Shown here piece by piece: positions 27,246 to 36,275 of a DNA stretch of 45,684 nt. The first letter of the stretch is position 1; every line of letters starts with the position of its first letter. The translations under genes and the position numbers were made by a program. The notes under the pieces were generated by a model. That model worked only from the letters and a program-made list of their open reading frames with translations. It made no database searches and was not told the DNA's origin. This DNA comes from an uncultured Clostridium sp. (lineage in GTDB: Bacteria; Bacillota; Clostridia; TANB77; CAG-508), in the NCBI GenBank assembly GCA_900554175.1, contig USGK01000011.1, positions 1 through 45,684 of the forward strand. The letters are read 5' to 3'.

Positions 27246-27274
27246 TTGAAAACTTACCCACAATATGATAAAAT
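27246..27274 (+). promoter_or_regulatory. Promoter of the XpaC-VWA-TelA operon
   Basis: TTGAAA (27246-27251) and TAAAAT (27269-27274) are 17 bases apart, about 40 bases before the GTG start at 27317. Confidence 0.55.
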
Positions 27275-27316
27275 ATTCATTGTAAAATTTAATAAAATAA
27301 AAGGAGGCAAAAGACC

Positions 27317-27991
27317 GTGAATAACAAAATTCATTCAAAACTAGTAATAATAACAATTATACTTGCAATAGCAGATGTAGCATTATTTTCTCCTGGAATT
27401 TATGCTTTAACATTTGAAAAAAATGCTATCTTATTTATACTAGCAATTTTAGCAAATATAGCCGCTTTTTCGGCAGAATTTATCTATTTGACACATTCAA
27501 CAGAAGGAAAATATGGATACGATTTAGATAAATTAAAAAATTCAAATGATTATAAATCTGCGCTAGAATCAAGACTTACTAAAAATTCCCCATTTTTTAC
27601 TGAAATAAAACAAGCACTATCACAACTTGATTCTATTACACGTAAGAAAAGTGTTTTAAATGAAATATTAGAGCAAAATAATAAAGCACATTTCACAGCA
27701 CTAACAGATTTAGGCGAACAAGCATCTAATTTTTTATTTAATAACATCAAAAAAATTCTAAATAGAATTGCAATTTTTGATTCAGATTCTGGTAGTACTC
27801 AAACTAAAGAACACAAAGAATACATACAAAAACTTTTAAAAAGCAATGACAATATTCTAATCGAGTTTAATAAATTGTTAACAGAAGTTTCTCAAATAGA
27901 TGATACAGCATCTAATGACACACTAGAAAATGTATTAAGTGATATGACAAATTCGTTAAAAACACTTCGTGGAGAGAATGAAAATTTATAA
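27317..27991 (+). CDS. Membrane-anchored helical protein, XpaC-like
   Basis: 224 aa starting at a GTG behind AAAGGAGGCAAAAGACC. Two hydrophobic segments at about residues 8-30 and 36-58 are followed by a charged helical region (S-L-x-S-R-L-T-K-N, QLDSITRKKSVLNEILEQN). The arrangement recalls the XpaC proteins that often lie beside telA. The similarity is in layout rather than a motif I can prove. It is the first gene of a three-gene operon with the VWA and TelA genes, 19 bases before the next start. Confidence 0.55.
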   Translation: MNNKIHSKLVIITIILAIADVALFSPGIYALTFEKNAILFILAILANIAAFSAEFIYLTHSTEGKYGYDLDKLKNSNDYKSALESRLTKNSPFFTEIKQALSQLDSITRKKSVLNEILEQNNKAHFTALTDLGEQASNFLFNNIKKILNRIAIFDSDSGSTQTKEHKEYIQKLLKSNDNILIEFNKLLTEVSQIDDTASNDTLENVLSDMTNSLKTLRGENENL

Positions 27992-28010
27992 AAAGAAAGG
28001 ATTTATATTA

Positions 28011-29705
28011 ATGAATAATAATAAAACTTCAAACCCTAAATCTAAGATTTTTTCTTTAATTGCTATTTTCTTAATTGTTTTATTCGTTGGTATTCAAGCA
28101 ACTAAAAATATTGGACAATCAGAATCAGAAAGAAATACAGAAAAAGCTTTAAAGTCACTAAGTCAAGATTTAAAAAGTATAAATTATAGTACAGGAACGC
28201 CTGTAAAATCAACTGTAAATTTAGGATCAACAAATTTAAGTAATGAACTTCCTGAAATTACTCAATATCCTTTAAGTGTTGAAGGTAAAGGTGATATAAA
28301 TATCGAAATATTTTCTTCACCTGAAAAGGCAGGATCAAATACTGATGGTTGGCTAAACGAAGTAGCTACTAAATTTAATAATTCAAACTATAAAATTGGA
28401 GATAAAACTGTTTCTGTTTCAATTCGTTCAGTTGCCTCTGGAACAGCAATTGATTATATATCTTCAAAAAAATATTTACCTGACGCTTTTACCCCATCAA
28501 ATGAACTTTGGGGAGATTTAGGAAAGGCTCAAGGTGCTAATCTTTCAAAAATAGATGATGCTTTAGTAAAAAATACTGCTGGTATTCTTATTTCAGATGC
28601 AACATATTCTAAACTACAGTCATCATATGGTAATGTTGATTTAGCAGCAATTGTACAAGCAACAATTAATAAAGAAATTAATTTTGGATATACAAATCCA
28701 TATTCAAGTTCAACAGGATTAAACTTTTTGCTTTCAACTTTAAATTATTTTGATTCCACTAACCCATTAAGCGATAAAGCTAAAACAGGTTTCGAATCAT
28801 TCCAAGCTAATATTCCATTTGTATCTTACACAACAATGCAAATGAGAACTGCAGCAGAGAGTGGATCATTAGATGCTTTTATACTTGAATATCAAACATA
28901 TATAAATGACTCAACATTAAAAAATAATTACAAATTTATACCATTTGGAGCCCCACATAATAATCCGCTTTATTCTGTAGGAACATTATCTGATGAAAAG
29001 TCACAAGTTATACAATTATTTATAAAATACTCAAAAAGTTCAGCAGCAACAAATCTTGCAAATTCATATGGATTTAATACTGACTTGAATTATACAGCCT
29101 CTGTTCAATCTTATGATGGAAATACACTAATTCAAGCACAAAAATTATGGAAACAAGAGAAAGACTCTGGAAAGCCAATAATAGCAATGTTTGTAGCAGA
29201 TGTTTCTGGAAGTATGTTTGGGAGCCCTATTAATAAATTAAAAGAATCTTTAATAAACGGTAGCCAATATATTAATAGTAATAATTATATTGGACTTATG
29301 AGCTATAGTACAAATGTTACAATAAATTTACCTATAGCAAAATTCGATTTAAATCAAAGAGCTTATTTTAATGGAACAGTTGAAAGCTTATCTGCTTCAG
29401 GAAATACTGCAACATTTGATGCAATATTAGTTGCTACTAATGAACTTTTACAAAAACAAAAAGAAGTTCCAGATTCTAAACTTATGATGTTTGTATTAAG
29501 TGATGGTGAAACAAATATCGGGCACACATTAGACGATGCAAGTAAAATAATCCAAAACTTAGATATTCCTATTTATACAATTGGTTATAATGCAAATATA
29601 GCTGCTCTTGGTAAAATATCAAGTATAAATGAAGCCGCAAGTATAAATGCAGAATCTGAAGATGTCGTATACCAACTAAAGAATCTATTTAATTCAAACT
29701 TATAA
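28011..29705 (+). CDS. Membrane-anchored solute-binding-like plus VWA domain protein
   Basis: About 564 aa. The start at 28011 (M-N-N-N-K-T-S) follows GAAAGGATTTATATTA. An N-terminal membrane segment (F-S-L-I-A-I-F-L-I-V-L-F-V-G) anchors a periplasmic-binding-like region (about residues 85-365, including NFGYTNPYSSSTGLNFLL). Then comes a von Willebrand A domain with an intact MIDAS start DVSGSM, a threonine in T-A-T-F-D-A, and the SDGE site. VWA domains bind Mg and mediate protein contacts. The gene sits between an XpaC-like gene and telA, so the three proteins may act together at the outer face of the membrane. The function is unknown. Confidence 0.7.
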   Translation: MNNNKTSNPKSKIFSLIAIFLIVLFVGIQATKNIGQSESERNTEKALKSLSQDLKSINYSTGTPVKSTVNLGSTNLSNELPEITQYPLSVEGKGDINIEIFSSPEKAGSNTDGWLNEVATKFNNSNYKIGDKTVSVSIRSVASGTAIDYISSKKYLPDAFTPSNELWGDLGKAQGANLSKIDDALVKNTAGILISDATYSKLQSSYGNVDLAAIVQATINKEINFGYTNPYSSSTGLNFLLSTLNYFDSTNPLSDKAKTGFESFQANIPFVSYTTMQMRTAAESGSLDAFILEYQTYINDSTLKNNYKFIPFGAPHNNPLYSVGTLSDEKSQVIQLFIKYSKSSAATNLANSYGFNTDLNYTASVQSYDGNTLIQAQKLWKQEKDSGKPIIAMFVADVSGSMFGSPINKLKESLINGSQYINSNNYIGLMSYSTNVTINLPIAKFDLNQRAYFNGTVESLSASGNTATFDAILVATNELLQKQKEVPDSKLMMFVLSDGETNIGHTLDDASKIIQNLDIPIYTIGYNANIAALGKISSINEAASINAESEDVVYQLKNLFNSNL

Positions 29706-29830
29706 TTATTACTAAAATATCATCTTTGATTAATACAAGTATTTGTACAAAGTTTTTGGTCCTTTTACTTATAAAAGAACTAAATAAAATAGAAAAGGAG
29801 AATGATGATATAATATCATCTAACAAAAAT

Positions 29831-30997
29831 ATGGATAATTTAGAATTAAAAATCGATGAAAAGGTAGACTCAAAAAAAATTGAAACTGCAATTTTAGATG
29901 GAAATACTGTTTCAGAAAATAAAATCGAAAGATCATTAAATTATAATGAATTAACACTAGAAGAACAACAAGCTATAGACTCATTTATAGAAAAATTAGA
30001 TATAACAAACACGGCACAACTTCTTCAATATGGTTCATCTGCTCAAAAAAACATTTCAAAATTTTCAGATTCTGTTTTAACAGAAGTAAAAACTAAAGAT
30101 ACTGGTGCAGTTGGAGATTTATTAGCAAATTTAGTAACAGAAATAAAATCATTTAATGATGACACTGCAAGTATTACTGCTCCTCAAAAAGGAATTTTTA
30201 GTATCTTTAATTCTGCCAAAAAACAATTTGACAAATTACTTGCAAGATATAACAAAGTAGAGAATAATATTGATAAAATAGAACAAACTTTAGAAGGTCA
30301 AAAATTAATAATGATGAAAGACATTGCAACATTTGATACAATGTATGACAAAAACCTAGAATATTTCAAACAACTTTCATTATACATTATTGCTGGTGAA
30401 AAAAAGCTTGAAGAATTAAATACCGTAACTCTTCCTGCTCTTAAGAAAAAAGCTGAGGAAACAAATGATCAACTAGATGTCCAAGCAGTAAAAGATATGG
30501 CTGATACAATAAACAGATTTGAAAAAAAATTATATGACTTAAAAACAACAAGAATAATTTCAATACAAATGGCACCACAAATTAGACTTATTCAAAATAA
30601 TGATAGCGAATTAATAAATAAAATCCAAAGTTCTTTAATAAATACTATTCCACTTTGGAAAAACCAAATAGTAATTGCATTAGGTTTAGCAAATTCTAAA
30701 GCAGCTTTAGAATCACAAAGAAAAGTTTCTCAAATAACAAATGATATGTTGAAACAAAATAGCGAACTTTTAAAACAAGGAACTTTAGATGTAGCCTCAG
30801 AATCTGAAAAAGCAATTGTTGATGTTGAAACTCTTCAAAAAACTAACTCAGACTTAATAGAAACATTGGATAAATTAATAGAAATTCATTCAGAAGGAAA
30901 AGCTAAAAGAATTGCTGCTGAAAGTGAACTTGTAAAAATAGAATCTGAATTAAAAAATAAACTTTTAGAAGTAAAAATAGAATCTGAAAATAATTAA
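29831..30997 (+). CDS. telA: Toxic anion resistance protein, TelA family
   Basis: About 388 aa from the chosen ATG. The TelA signature is LLQYGSSAQKNISKFSD at about residues 55-71, followed by NSAKKQFDKLLARYNKVENNIDKIE and ISIQMAPQIRLIQ. It is soluble and helical, with coiled coil near the C-terminus. The family was named for tellurite resistance and is more broadly linked to stress at the membrane. The start is unclear: AAAAGGAGA lies at 29793-29801, immediately followed by an out-of-frame ATG-ATG-ATA-TAA. An in-frame ATA at 29810 has ideal spacing, while the first in-frame ATG is 29831 without its own ribosome binding site. It is the last gene of the operon and is followed by a terminator. 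Confidence 0.75.
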   Translation: MDNLELKIDEKVDSKKIETAILDGNTVSENKIERSLNYNELTLEEQQAIDSFIEKLDITNTAQLLQYGSSAQKNISKFSDSVLTEVKTKDTGAVGDLLANLVTEIKSFNDDTASITAPQKGIFSIFNSAKKQFDKLLARYNKVENNIDKIEQTLEGQKLIMMKDIATFDTMYDKNLEYFKQLSLYIIAGEKKLEELNTVTLPALKKKAEETNDQLDVQAVKDMADTINRFEKKLYDLKTTRIISIQMAPQIRLIQNNDSELINKIQSSLINTIPLWKNQIVIALGLANSKAALESQRKVSQITNDMLKQNSELLKQGTLDVASESEKAIVDVETLQKTNSDLIETLDKLIEIHSEGKAKRIAAESELVKIESELKNKLLEVKIESENN

Positions 30998-31007
30998 TAA
31001 AAAATTT

Positions 31008-31051
31008 TAAAAGATGAGTTACTAAATTTATAGTAACTCATCTTTTACTTT
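31008..31051 (+). terminator. Terminator of the telA operon
   Basis: AAAAGATGAGTTACTA pairs with TAGTAACTCATCTTTT around a 6-base loop, followed by ACTTT. Confidence 0.8.
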
Positions 31052-31099
31052 AAAATAGTCCTAATATCTCAAAAAAATTGTTATAACTAATTTATACTT

Positions 31100-32251
31100 T
31101 TAACAAATTGGTTTTTCTACATTAATTTTAAAGTCATATTCTTCTTCTGTTTTTAAATTATCATTTAGAATTTTAATCAAATCTTTTTCACAATAATCTT
31201 TTTCGAATGGTATAACAGCATCGAAAATTAATTTTGATTTTTTTCCTTTAACTATTCTAAAATCATGTATTTGAATATTTTGATCATATTCATTTAAAAT
31301 ACTTTTTATTTTTTGTCTTAAATCAATTACATTCTTATCTTTCACATCTAAAGGATCTATATGAATTGTCATATTTATGTTTAATTTTTCTTTAAAATCT
31401 TCTTCGATTTTATCTGCTAAGTCATGTGCTACAACAATATTCATATCAGAAGAAACTTCTACATGAACTGTTACAAAATTTTTCCCTTCTCCATAATTGT
31501 GTATCATTAAATCATGTATTCCTTCAACTCCTTCATATTCTAAAATCTTACTTTTTAAATTATCTATCTCTTCTCTATTTGGAATTATTCCAAGAATAGG
31601 ATTTATAGTTTCATTTATCATCTTTATTGCAGAAATAACAATAAAAATCGAAACTATAAGCCCCATATATGCATCTATATTTATATGTAAAACTCCAATT
31701 ACAACCATTGCAATTAATACAGCTAAAGTTTCTATAATATCATTTCTAGCATCCATTGCACTTGCCTTTATGGTCTTGGAATTTATTGCTTTAGCAAAAT
31801 CTAAATATACTGCCATTTGTAATAATTTAATCACAATAGCAATAATTAAAACAAGATATGTAGAAATATTTAAAACAATCTCTTCCGGATTAATTATTTT
31901 TTCTATTGATGATTTTGCAAATAGTACACCCATTGCAAATACTAAAAACGCAACAACAATACCTGCAATATTTTCATATCTTGCATGGCCATATGGATGT
32001 TCTTTATCCGCTGGTTTACTTGAAAGTTTAAAACCGATTATTGTTATTATACTAGATAAACTGTCGGATAAATTATTGAAAGCATCTGCCATAATTGTAA
32101 CACTCTTTGACAAAAAGCCTATAATTAATTTAATGATAAACAATATTATATTTGTTGTAATTCCAAAAGTTCCTGATACTATTCCATACTTATTCCTTAC
32201 ATATGGATCTGTTACATTTTTATAATTTTTTATAAATAATTTTTTAAGCAT
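31100..32251 (-). CDS. Cation diffusion facilitator family transporter
   Basis: 383 aa. Six membrane segments are spread over residues 20-215, with the metal-site motifs M-A-D-A-F-N-N-L-S-D (TM2) and EHPYGHARYE, and a second site in TM5 (ASAMDARNDIIE). The C-terminal cytoplasmic domain includes IHDLMIHNYGEGKNFVTVHVEV, typical of the family, and an extra 90-residue extension. It exports Zn, Mn or Fe in exchange for protons. The metal cannot be decided from sequence. ATAGAGGAGTAGTATA before the ATG is a good ribosome binding site. It is transcribed alone. Confidence 0.85.
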   Translation of the reverse strand: MLKKLFIKNYKNVTDPYVRNKYGIVSGTFGITTNIILFIIKLIIGFLSKSVTIMADAFNNLSDSLSSIITIIGFKLSSKPADKEHPYGHARYENIAGIVVAFLVFAMGVLFAKSSIEKIINPEEIVLNISTYLVLIIAIVIKLLQMAVYLDFAKAINSKTIKASAMDARNDIIETLAVLIAMVVIGVLHINIDAYMGLIVSIFIVISAIKMINETINPILGIIPNREEIDNLKSKILEYEGVEGIHDLMIHNYGEGKNFVTVHVEVSSDMNIVVAHDLADKIEEDFKEKLNINMTIHIDPLDVKDKNVIDLRQKIKSILNEYDQNIQIHDFRIVKGKKSKLIFDAVIPFEKDYCEKDLIKILNDNLKTEEEYDFKINVEKPIC

Positions 32252-32405
32252 TATACTACTCCTCTATATTAAAAAATATAAATTGTAGTATAACACTTAA
32301 TCTTATAAAAGTAAAGTTCTTTCACAATTTAAAGCTCTTTCTTCACTTTTCTGATTATATCATGTTAAAATTTTAAAGGACTATTTTTATTTTTTACTAA
32401 AATAT

Positions 32406-32455
32406 AAAAACCTCAATTATTAAACTTTTTTTAGTTTAATAATTTGAGGTTCTTT
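32406..32455 (-). terminator. Terminator of the LysM gene
   Basis: On the minus strand AACCTCAAATTATTAAACT pairs with AGTTTAATAATTGAGGTT, followed by TTTATATTTT. It lies 44 bases past the stop of the LysM gene. Confidence 0.7.
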
Positions 32456-32498
32456 AAAATATTAGATTTTATTTAATCAAAACAAATTTTGCATCATA

Positions 32499-33215
32499 TT
32501 ACTTAAATAAATTTGGAAATTGTCTTACTATTCCATCAACAAAAAAATGGGCCATCTTTAATATCTCTTTTTGAACTATATCATATGCATTTATATCAGC
32601 GACATAATTACCTTTCAATCTTGCCTTAACTTCATTTGTTGTAAGTTTTAAATGTTCATAAAACATATTACGTACTTCTTCTTTAGAATAAAATGGATTA
32701 ATTCTACTAAATAACTCCGCCATATCATCAGCATTTTTATACCATTTTTTATTCAATTCTGTTGCTTCTTTTTCATTATTATTTTTCAATGCAACAATTA
32801 TATTCTTGCCAATTACTAGGTGTTCCGTTAATAATTTTTCAATTTGGCTTGCTACGTTATTTCCATAATAAGTTCTAAAAACATTTGCTATATCTTTAGG
32901 ATTCCTCAATAAACGTGCTTGAGTAGCATCTAAATCTTTTAGATTTTCTGCAATGCTAATTAAAAGCATTCGTGTCCACATAATATGTTGTTCCCATACT
33001 AAATTCATTTGAGTTAACAACCTTACTTCATTTATACTAATCCAATAACCACATTTTGGATAAATATATATCTGTTGACCAATTCTTAAGTTATATGGAT
33101 CTAATGTTGCATTTGTATCTATTATATTTTCAACTGTAGTACAATATTGAATTGCCAAATTATATAATGTATCTCCTGGTCTAATCGTATGTAAAATAGG
33201 ATTTATATCATTCAT
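32499..33215 (-). CDS. LysM domain protein with a helical C-terminal domain
   Basis: 238 aa. One LysM module is at about residues 9-54 (HTIRPGDTLYNLAIQYCTTVENIIDTN..LRIGQQIYIYP), which binds peptidoglycan-type sugars. The remainder is a four-helix-like region beginning MNLVWEQHIMWTRMLLISIAENL and ending FFVDGIVRQFPNLF. There is no signal peptide, so the protein may be a spore or coat component, where LysM proteins often lack one. That is inference. AGGAGGAAAAAG before the ATG is ideal. It is transcribed alone and ended by the hairpin at 32406-32455. Confidence 0.7.
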   Translation of the reverse strand: MNDINPILHTIRPGDTLYNLAIQYCTTVENIIDTNATLDPYNLRIGQQIYIYPKCGYWISINEVRLLTQMNLVWEQHIMWTRMLLISIAENLKDLDATQARLLRNPKDIANVFRTYYGNNVASQIEKLLTEHLVIGKNIIVALKNNNEKEATELNKKWYKNADDMAELFSRINPFYSKEEVRNMFYEHLKLTTNEVKARLKGNYVADINAYDIVQKEILKMAHFFVDGIVRQFPNLFK

Positions 33216-33282
33216 AACTTTTTCCTCCTATTTATATCAAATTAAAAAAACAAAAATTGTTCTTTATTTAATTATTCCAACA

Positions 33283-33510
33283 TCATATTCTTCTTTCTTT
33301 TAACCATTCTATCAATATTTCGAATTCTTCAAAGTGATTCTTAAAAAATTTTCCTTCTTTCATTAAACAACTAATTTCATCTATAGAAAGCCAACAAACA
33401 GATTCTACTTCCTCTTTTTGTAACACTAAGTTTTTAATATTAGGCACATCCATTTTTATATAATAATCATCCCAAAAGACTTGTTCTTCATCAGATCTAC
33501 CCTCTCTCAT
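33283..33510 (-). pseudogene. C-terminal remnant of a NUDIX hydrolase
   Basis: 75 codons matching only the end of NUDIX hydrolases (V-F-W-D-D-Y-Y-I-K, then VESVCWLSIDEISCLMKEGKFF, then IEWL). The catalytic Nudix box and everything before it are missing, and the 160 bases upstream do not contain it in any frame. There is no ribosome binding site. It lies next to an M14 peptidase gene and may have been truncated by an old deletion. Confidence 0.5.
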
Positions 33511-33834
33511 AATTTATTATATTAGCATAAAAATATATATTTATCAATAATTTTGTATATCAAAATAGATTTTATTATTCTATAAATTAAACCATAATCC
33601 TATATTAACAATTACAATTTTTCCTTCATAACATACTAATACAAAAAGATTTGCTAAAATTAGGAGGTTAATATGAAAACTTTAAGAAAAGGTTCAAATG
33701 GACCTATGGTAGAATTTCTTCAAAATATATTACAAAAACTTAGCTTTTATAATGGAAAAATTGACGGAATATTTGGAAATGCAACCAAAATGAGTGTAAT
33801 ACAGTTTCAACAACAATATGGTTTACTACCTGAT

Positions 33835-33837
33835 CGG
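33835..33837 (+). other. CGG +1 recoding site of the M14 peptidase gene
   Basis: The zero-frame context is CCT-GAT-CGG-TAT-AGT, codon 55. Skipping C gives GAT-GGT-ATA-GTC-GGA-ACA (D-G-I-V-G-T), the peptidoglycan-binding domain consensus. The zero frame ends after 65 codons. Confidence 0.75.
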
Positions 33838-34354
33838 TATAGTCGGAACAAATACTTGGTTAAGGCTTAAGCCATACTATAGTGGTGCTTTAGGATTCAT
33901 AATTCCTACAAACATAAGTTATAGTTCTGAAATTTTAAAAATAAACCTGACCACGTTAAAAGATTTGTATCCATTTATTGAAATAACTAATGTAGGAAGA
34001 AGTGTATTAGGTACTTCCATTCCCGTTATAAAAATAGGGTCAGGTACAAAAGAAGTATTTTATTCTGCTTCATTTCATGCAAATGAATGGATTTGTTCAC
34101 CATTAGTTATGAAATTTTTAGCTGATTATTGCTATTGCTATAAAAATAATTTAAATATTTATGGTTATAATGCAAGAAGACTATATTCAAATACTTCTAT
34201 TTATATTATGCCTATGGTCAATCCAGATGGTGTTGACTTAGTAACTGGTGAGATTCCTAAAAATTCTTCTCTATATACCAATACCAAATTAATAGCAAAT
34301 AATTACCCTCAAATTCCTTTTCCAGCAGGTTGGAAAGCAAATATAAGAGGTGTG

Positions 34355-34362
34355 GATTTAAA
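34355..34362 (+). repeat. Left attachment-site core, GATTTAAA
   Basis: This is the first copy of the direct repeat at the element-chromosome junction. The peptidase frame reads R-G-V-D-L up to it and leaves the family sequence immediately after. Confidence 0.7.
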
Positions 34363-34531
34363 AAACTTTCAACCAATTTATTTAGAATATGATGTAGTTA
34401 AATTTTCAATGTTTCTCGGTATTCCTACGATTTTGCAAGAAATATCAATCAAAATTTTTTCGCAATTTAGCTCTAAAATTTTTCAGATATTTCTAACAAA
34501 ATCTCCGTTTACATTCGAAACATTTCAAATT

Positions 34532-36200
34532 TTAACTACATTTATATTCTAATTTGTTATTGTTTATTAGTTTTTCAATTTTCACGAACTCATCTAGATT
34601 TTCATTAATAGAGTTTAATTTTGAAAAGTTAAAATATATGTAAATATTTTTTTCTTTATCAATCTCAATTTTATTGATTAGTCTGTATAAAAACATTTTA
34701 TCTGGCTTTTCAAATTTTAAAAAATTTTCTATTAATTCATCTAATTCTTTTTCTTCTTTTGTGTGAATTTTGTTTTTAATTTTATCTTCAGTTCCAATTA
34801 ATTTCTTTTCTAATTCTTGCTTTTGTTCACTTAATTTGGTCCTTTCTAAATTAAATTTTTGTGATACTCTAACATAATCTTCTTCTTGCAAAACACCTCT
34901 TAATTTATCCATATACATCTTGTCTAAATTATTATTTATATTAAATATAGATTTATCAATCTGATCTATTTTTTTCTTATATCCTTCTCGTATATCTAGA
35001 GTTTTATTTTGATATTTTTCATAGATTGAATAAAAAATTTCCTTATTAGCATATATTTGGCATATCTTTTTTACAACATAAATAATATGCTTTTCAAATT
35101 TCTCATAATTCATATTTAATGGATAACATCCACGTTCTTTTGCATCACTACAAGTTATATATGGATGTGATTTTGCGTTTCTTTTAGAGTTCTTCTTTAA
35201 AACTATTTGTAGTTTTCTTTTGCAATGATAACAATAAAGTAATCCTCGTAATAAATAATCATATTTTAATTTTGTATTTGTTCCTCTTTTTTCTATGATA
35301 CATTGCACCTTTTCAAATGTATCTTTATCAATAATGGGCTCATGAGTGTTTTCAACTCTTATATGTTCTTCCTTATCAACTATTCTAAATTTCTTAACTT
35401 TATATGATATTATAGACCTTTTATTTTGCACTGTATTTCCGATATATACTTCATTTTTTAACATATTGCATAAAGTCACTTCATTCCAATTATAACTTGT
35501 TTTGTTCTCATCTTGAATTAGTCCAGTTTTTCTATAACCTGTTGGAGATAGATATTTATTTGAGTTCAAGAAATTTACTATCTCGCTACTTCCATGTCCA
35601 TTTGAATACATATTAAAAATCTTCTCTACAATATCTCTTACTTGCTCATCTACAATTAATTTATTTTTAATTGTAGGATGCCTTTTGTATCCATAAGCAG
35701 GAATACTACACATATATTCTCCTTGCTTTTGTTTTTCCTTTAAAACGCTTCTAATCTTTTTTGAAATATCTTTAGCATACATATCATTCATTATTGCTTT
35801 AAAAGGTGTTATATCGTTATTTGTGCTATCAATATATGTATCTATTCCATCTGTTATTGCAACATACCTAATATTATTTTTTGGGAAATAGTCCTCTAAA
35901 TAAAAACCTGTTTTAATATAGTCTCTGCCAAGTCTTGATAAATCTTTTGTAATTATCATATCAATAGTTTTATTTTCTATATCCTGCAATAACTCATTAA
36001 ATGAAGGTCTATCAAATGTTGTACCTGAAATTCCATCATCAACATATTCTTTAACTAAACATAAATTATTCTCCTTTACATATCTTTGCAAAATTTTTCT
36101 TTGATTACCGATACTTTCGCTTTCTTGTTTATCGCCATCTTCTCTAGATAGTCTAATATACATTCCGTACTTTAAAACTTTGACTTCTTAAATCCAGCAT
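34532..36200 (-). CDS. Large serine recombinase of the element, needs a +1 shift at CGG
   Basis: The 1669-bp span from an ATG at 36200 (behind ATAGGAGGTTAA) is 3n+1 and gives 555 aa. It begins M-L-D-L-R-S-Q-S-F-K-V, then the CGG at 36167-36165 is skipped +1 to give G-M-Y-I-R-L-S-R-E-D-G-D-K. This is the standard first strand and catalytic Ser of serine recombinases. Next come the resolvase domain (DLSRLGRDYIKTG), a recombinase domain (GYRKTGLIQDENKTSYNWNEVTLCNML), a zinc ribbon (CYHCKRKL with a later C-S-D and C-Y-P) and a coiled-coil C-terminus. A shorter start at 36163 (MYIRLS) has no ribosome binding site and lacks the first strand. It catalyses insertion and excision at the attachment sites. 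Confidence 0.85.
36165..36167 (-). other. CGG +1 recoding site of the recombinase
   Basis: The zero-frame context is AAA-GTA-CGG-AAT-GTA-TAT-TAG, codon 12. Skipping C gives GTA-GGA-ATG-TAT-ATT-AGA-CTA (V-G-M-Y-I-R-L). The zero frame ends at the TAG three codons later. Confidence 0.65.
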
Positions 36201-36275
36201 TTAACCTCCTATCCGTAATCATCTATGTAAATAATATAACGTGCTCTTTTAAATTTTGCAAATATTTTGATAAAA

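Larger units (their letters stand above)
33673..34362 (+). pseudogene. M14 zinc carboxypeptidase, 5' part, recoded at CGG and split by the mobile element
   Basis: The ATG follows AGGAGGTTAAT. Residues 1-68 are a peptidoglycan-binding_1 domain (LRKGSNGPMVEFLQNIL..GIFGNATKMSVIQFQ). The CGG at 33835-33837 (codon 55) must be skipped +1 to read L-L-P-D-G-I-V-G-T-N-T-W, the normal end of that domain. The M14 catalytic domain follows, with zinc ligands in ASFHANEW and the MVNPDGVDL motif, to R-G-V-D-L at 34362. There the integrative element interrupts it. The 3' part is at 44628-45083. Without the element the gene would code a gamma-D-glutamyl-diaminopimelate-type endopeptidase that cuts peptidoglycan stem peptides. 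In the present state the plus frame runs on into element DNA for about 60 codons. Confidence 0.85.

Noticed and set aside
839..36200. Random sequencing errors as the cause of the CGG breaks
   Set aside because: Not fully excluded, but all breaks have the same base, the same phase and the same following dinucleotide. None falls in a homopolymer, and no gene outside the pilin-like pseudogene has a different single-base break. Raw reads are needed to close this.
839..36200. Codon reassignment of CGG to another amino acid
   Set aside because: Reassignment would keep the frame. Here the sequence after each CGG matches the protein family only in the +1 frame.
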